From NCBI GenBank assembly GCA_902795785.1, contig CADBMK010000168.1:1-9297 (forward strand): 9,297 nt of DNA, written 5' to 3'. Positions 7,452-9,297 of the stretch are shown piece after piece. Origin of the DNA: an uncultured Bacteroidia bacterium (lineage in GTDB: Bacteria; Bacteroidota; Bacteroidia; Bacteroidales; UBA932). The position numbers and the translations under genes were made by a program. The first letter of the stretch is position 1; each line of letters opens with the position of its first letter. The notes under the pieces were generated by a model that was given only the letters and a program-made list of their open reading frames with translations, was not told the origin of the DNA and ran no database searches.

Positions 7452-7483
7452 AAAAAAGGGACGGACGGTATCGCCCGCCCCTT
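7452..7483 (-). terminator. Rho-independent terminator between the binding protein and the enzyme genes
   Basis: Read on the minus strand, a 12-bp stem is formed by AAGGGGCGGGCG and CGTCCGTCCCTT around the loop ATAC. Every position pairs, two of them as G-U, and six T (two of them in the stem) end the structure. This is a textbook intrinsic terminator. It starts 12 bp after the binding-protein stop codon and ends 13 bp before the GH26 start. I infer that it caps the upstream SusCD/SGBP transcript and lets only part of the RNA polymerase through to the enzyme genes. Confidence 0.88.
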
Positions 7484-7495
7484 GTTCACAGATTG

Positions 7496-9297
7496 TTATT
7501 TAAGGATCGTGATCTCGTTGATGATCAAACTTGACCCCTGAAGTACCATACACCCTGTGCCATCACCCTGGTAAGCCGTATTGGTTCCCCAATAGGTTCC
7601 GCCGGATGCAAGGATCTGGGTGAGCGCAGCCTCGTCAAGAATGAGTTCGTATTTTGTCACGCTCTTGTCTTTGATGGAATCGGTAGTAAGGTATGCGCCT
7701 CCTAACTGGCTGAACGTTACATTGGCCCAGCCGGCGTCATTGAGCTGAATCTGCCCCCAGTCTGCTGTCTGGGTAATGTAGAAGATAAGCTTTGACTCTC
7801 CGGCTGTGCAGCCTTCGAAGTAGCTCTTGGCAAGACCGAAACGTCCTGTGTCATCCCAAGTGAGGGTAGTAGGTCCCTTGTAGATGGTAACCTCCTGTGA
7901 AACCAGGGATGAAATGGTTACCTTGTCAAGAGAGTAGTAAGCTCCCGTTATGACGAGTCCGCCGTTTGCAACGAGGTCTGCAAGAATGCTTTCAGTAAGT
8001 TCCACGTCAATGCGCTTCATTGAGTCGTACTGGCCAGGAAGTCCCGGTATATTGCCCCAGTTGTCTCCGTGACGGAGGCTGACGCACCACCATTCTGTAT
8101 CTGCGACTGTAGGTGTGAGATAGAGGGTGAGGATGCTTCCTGCCTTTACCTTTGCCCAGTCATAGCCGCCCCAGGCGAGATCCTGGTTGCCGCCATTCCA
8201 TTCGCCTACGGTGAATTTCTTGTCTGCCCAGATTGTTTCAGTCTTGAGAGCGTTCTTGACCTCGAAATCGGAAGGATATGTTTCTTCGTCACCGCTGAAG
8301 AGAGTGAACTTGAACTTGTAGGTTCCGATCTTCATTTCAGGAACGAGGAATGTATATGTAGAGTCTGTACGCTCCACATAATCAACGACCTTGGTGTTTC
8401 CTACATACATTGTCTCGATCATATTGAAGTTCGTACCCTTGAGGGTTACGCTCTGACCGATGTGCTGGCTTGCAGGCATTTCGCTGATGATGATGTAAGC
8501 GTCGTATGTGACGGTCATCGTCTCAGATGATTTTACGTCTGTTGAATTTGCAAGTTTGAGAGTAACGACACCGGATACGGATGTTGCGCTCGTGGTGACC
8601 GTAATCTGGCCGGAAGCATATTCAAATGTTTCGTCTTTTCCTCCGAGCTGAACTCCTGTTACAAGATCGAGGTCTGTACCTGTGATTACAAATGACTCAC
8701 CTGCCACCAGGGTGCTCTTGTCGAAGCCTGTGATCGTAGGTTCAACGAGGGTCACAGCCACTGTCGCCGTCTTTGCGTTTGCCATCACGAGAGTGAGGTC
8801 ACCTGCCTGAGCGGCAGCCGGAACAGTGATGCTGAGTCCTGCGGTTTTGTCGTATGTGAAGGTTGCGCCTTCCGCGTTCACGAAGTTTACTGCAGTAACG
8901 AGGTCGAGGTCGTCACCTGTAACGGTGAGGGTCCCGCCGGCCTTTACCGGAGATGGCGTGGCAGAAAGGTTTGTAGGAACTGTCATAGTGAGTTCACCGG
9001 CGGTAAAGACTTCACCGGCATATGTGTTTGCCGTGTATTCACCGTCTGCAGCTTCTGCAGGAATGGTGAAGGTAATTGACTTGTTGTCTTCAGCAAGAGT
9101 GAAGTCACTTACCGTTACTCCTCCTACGGTGAGGTCCTTTATCATATTGAGGTATTCTCCCTTGAAGGTGATTTTGTCACCTGCCTTTGCCGTGGCGGCT
9201 GTATTTGCCTTAACGGTAGGAGAACCGATGGCGATCTCGCTCTCAGAGTAGATGAGGTTGGCAAGTTCGGTTCCTGACACCTCATCAGTGTCGCCGA
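7496..9297 (-). CDS. Surface glycan-binding protein with IPT/TIG repeats, C-terminal part (5' end outside window)
   Basis: The frame is open to the right edge. Residues GDTDE precede a GTG at 9280, which is an internal Val rather than a start, so this is the last 600 codons of a longer gene. Numbering from that GTG, four IPT/TIG-like beta-sandwich units of about 80 residues lie near 20-102, 103-179, 180-259 and 262-343. Each has a recurring core such as GDDLDLVTAV, GTDLDLVTGV or GTNFNMIETM. Two related modules follow at about 346-458 and 463-593, rich in Trp and Tyr (for example EWWCVSL and TADWGQIQL), as expected of glycan-binding faces. IPT chains ending in a binding module are typical of SusE/SGBP-like outer-membrane lipoproteins encoded after SusC/SusD. 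I infer that it holds mannan or glucomannan at the cell surface. The ligand is inferred from the neighbouring enzymes only. The lipoprotein signal would lie outside the window. It ends 57 bp before the GH26 gene, with a terminator between them. Confidence 0.85.
   Translation of the reverse strand, partial: GDTDEVSGTELANLIYSESEIAIGSPTVKANTAATAKAGDKITFKGEYLNMIKDLTVGGVTVSDFTLAEDNKSITFTIPAEAADGEYTANTYAGEVFTAGELTMTVPTNLSATPSPVKAGGTLTVTGDDLDLVTAVNFVNAEGATFTYDKTAGLSITVPAAAQAGDLTLVMANAKTATVAVTLVEPTITGFDKSTLVAGESFVITGTDLDLVTGVQLGGKDETFEYASGQITVTTSATSVSGVVTLKLANSTDVKSSETMTVTYDAYIIISEMPASQHIGQSVTLKGTNFNMIETMYVGNTKVVDYVERTDSTYTFLVPEMKIGTYKFKFTLFSGDEETYPSDFEVKNALKTETIWADKKFTVGEWNGGNQDLAWGGYDWAKVKAGSILTLYLTPTVADTEWWCVSLRHGDNWGNIPGLPGQYDSMKRIDVELTESILADLVANGGLVITGAYYSLDKVTISSLVSQEVTIYKGPTTLTWDDTGRFGLAKSYFEGCTAGESKLIFYITQTADWGQIQLNDAGWANVTFSQLGGAYLTTDSIKDKSVTKYELILDEAALTQILASGGTYWGTNTAYQGDGTGCMVLQGSSLIINEITILK
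7502..8245 (-). repeat. Two related C-terminal modules in the binding protein
   Basis: Module A (8245-7907) and module B (7894-7502) share a plan. Each opens with an ETIW or TTLTW strand and a short polar stretch. Each then has KAGSILTLYLTPTVADTEWW or GESKLIFYITQTADWGQI, a helix-like ELTESILADLVANGG or ILDEAALTQILASGG, and a final VTI or ITI strand. They look like diverged copies of one carbohydrate-binding fold. The alignment was made by eye. Confidence 0.65.
8252..9223 (-). repeat. Array of four IPT/TIG-like units
   Basis: Four protein-level repeats of about 80 codons lie near 9223-8975, 8974-8744, 8743-8504 and 8497-8252. The most regular landmark is AGxxxxxxGxxLxLVTxV or its variant with NMI. 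Such arrays usually act as a stalk holding the binding module away from the outer membrane. Confidence 0.7.

Noticed and set aside
7439..7460. Possible Bacteroides -7 box (TATATTG) just before the large GH26
   Set aside because: It is too close to the ATG, misses one T of the TAnnTTTG consensus, and no TTTG -33 element lies at the right distance. It is better seen as part of the terminator tail.
8826..9251. Plus-strand open frame of 141 codons, Ser/Val/Pro-rich
   Set aside because: It is antisense to the IPT repeats. Its composition mirrors the Thr/Val/Gly-rich sense strand.
9278..9280. GTG as start codon of the binding protein
   Set aside because: The frame continues open to the window edge, and no signal peptide follows the GTG. 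It is an internal Val codon.

Overview
This window reads as part of a Bacteroidales (gut or rumen type) polysaccharide utilisation locus for a beta-mannan, probably glucomannan. The evidence is several Bacteroidetes-style lipoprotein signal peptides (some with an acidic patch just after the lipidated Cys), a multi-IPT surface glycan-binding protein, start codons without clear Shine-Dalgarno sequences, and a GH26 / GH130 / GPH-symporter gene order. That order matches the characterised Bacteroides fragilis mannan pathway (ManA, mannosylglucose phosphorylase, transporter). Genus cannot be assigned from the sequence alone.

All supported genes are on the minus strand, so transcription runs from the right edge to the left. 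At the right edge (7496-9297) is the C-terminal part of a large surface glycan-binding protein: four IPT/TIG-like beta-sandwiches followed by two related C-terminal modules. SusC and SusD genes would be expected upstream, outside the window. A strong intrinsic terminator (7452-7483) follows it. Six tightly packed genes come next: a GH26 mannanase lipoprotein (6002-7438), a GH5 endo-glycanase lipoprotein (4429-5991), a second, shorter GH26 mannanase lipoprotein (3381-4439), a GH130 4-O-beta-mannosyl-glucose phosphorylase (2222-3379), a GPH-family sugar:cation symporter (833-2218), and the N-terminal 276 residues of a GH5 subfamily-2-like endo-glucanase/mannanase that runs off the left edge (1-828). 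Gaps are 10, -11, 1, 3 and 4 bp, so the six are almost certainly one operon with translational coupling.

Inferred workflow: the surface protein and an unseen SusCD pair capture the polymer. The GH26 and GH5 lipoproteins cut it. The short GH26 reduces manno-oligosaccharides towards mannobiose. The symporter imports the disaccharide. A mannobiose 2-epimerase, not in this window, would convert it to mannosyl-glucose, and GH130 splits that to mannose-1-phosphate and glucose. The two large enzymes carry the same Big_5-like Ig module, still recognisable at DNA level, which points to module copying inside the operon.

No RNA genes, insertion sequences, CRISPR arrays or gene-free stretches over 60 bp were seen. 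The largest non-coding gap is the 57 bp holding the terminator. I see no wholly new system. The most notable points are the terminator inside the operon, the shared Ig module, the unusual GH5_2-like enzyme and the duplicated C-terminal modules of the binding protein.
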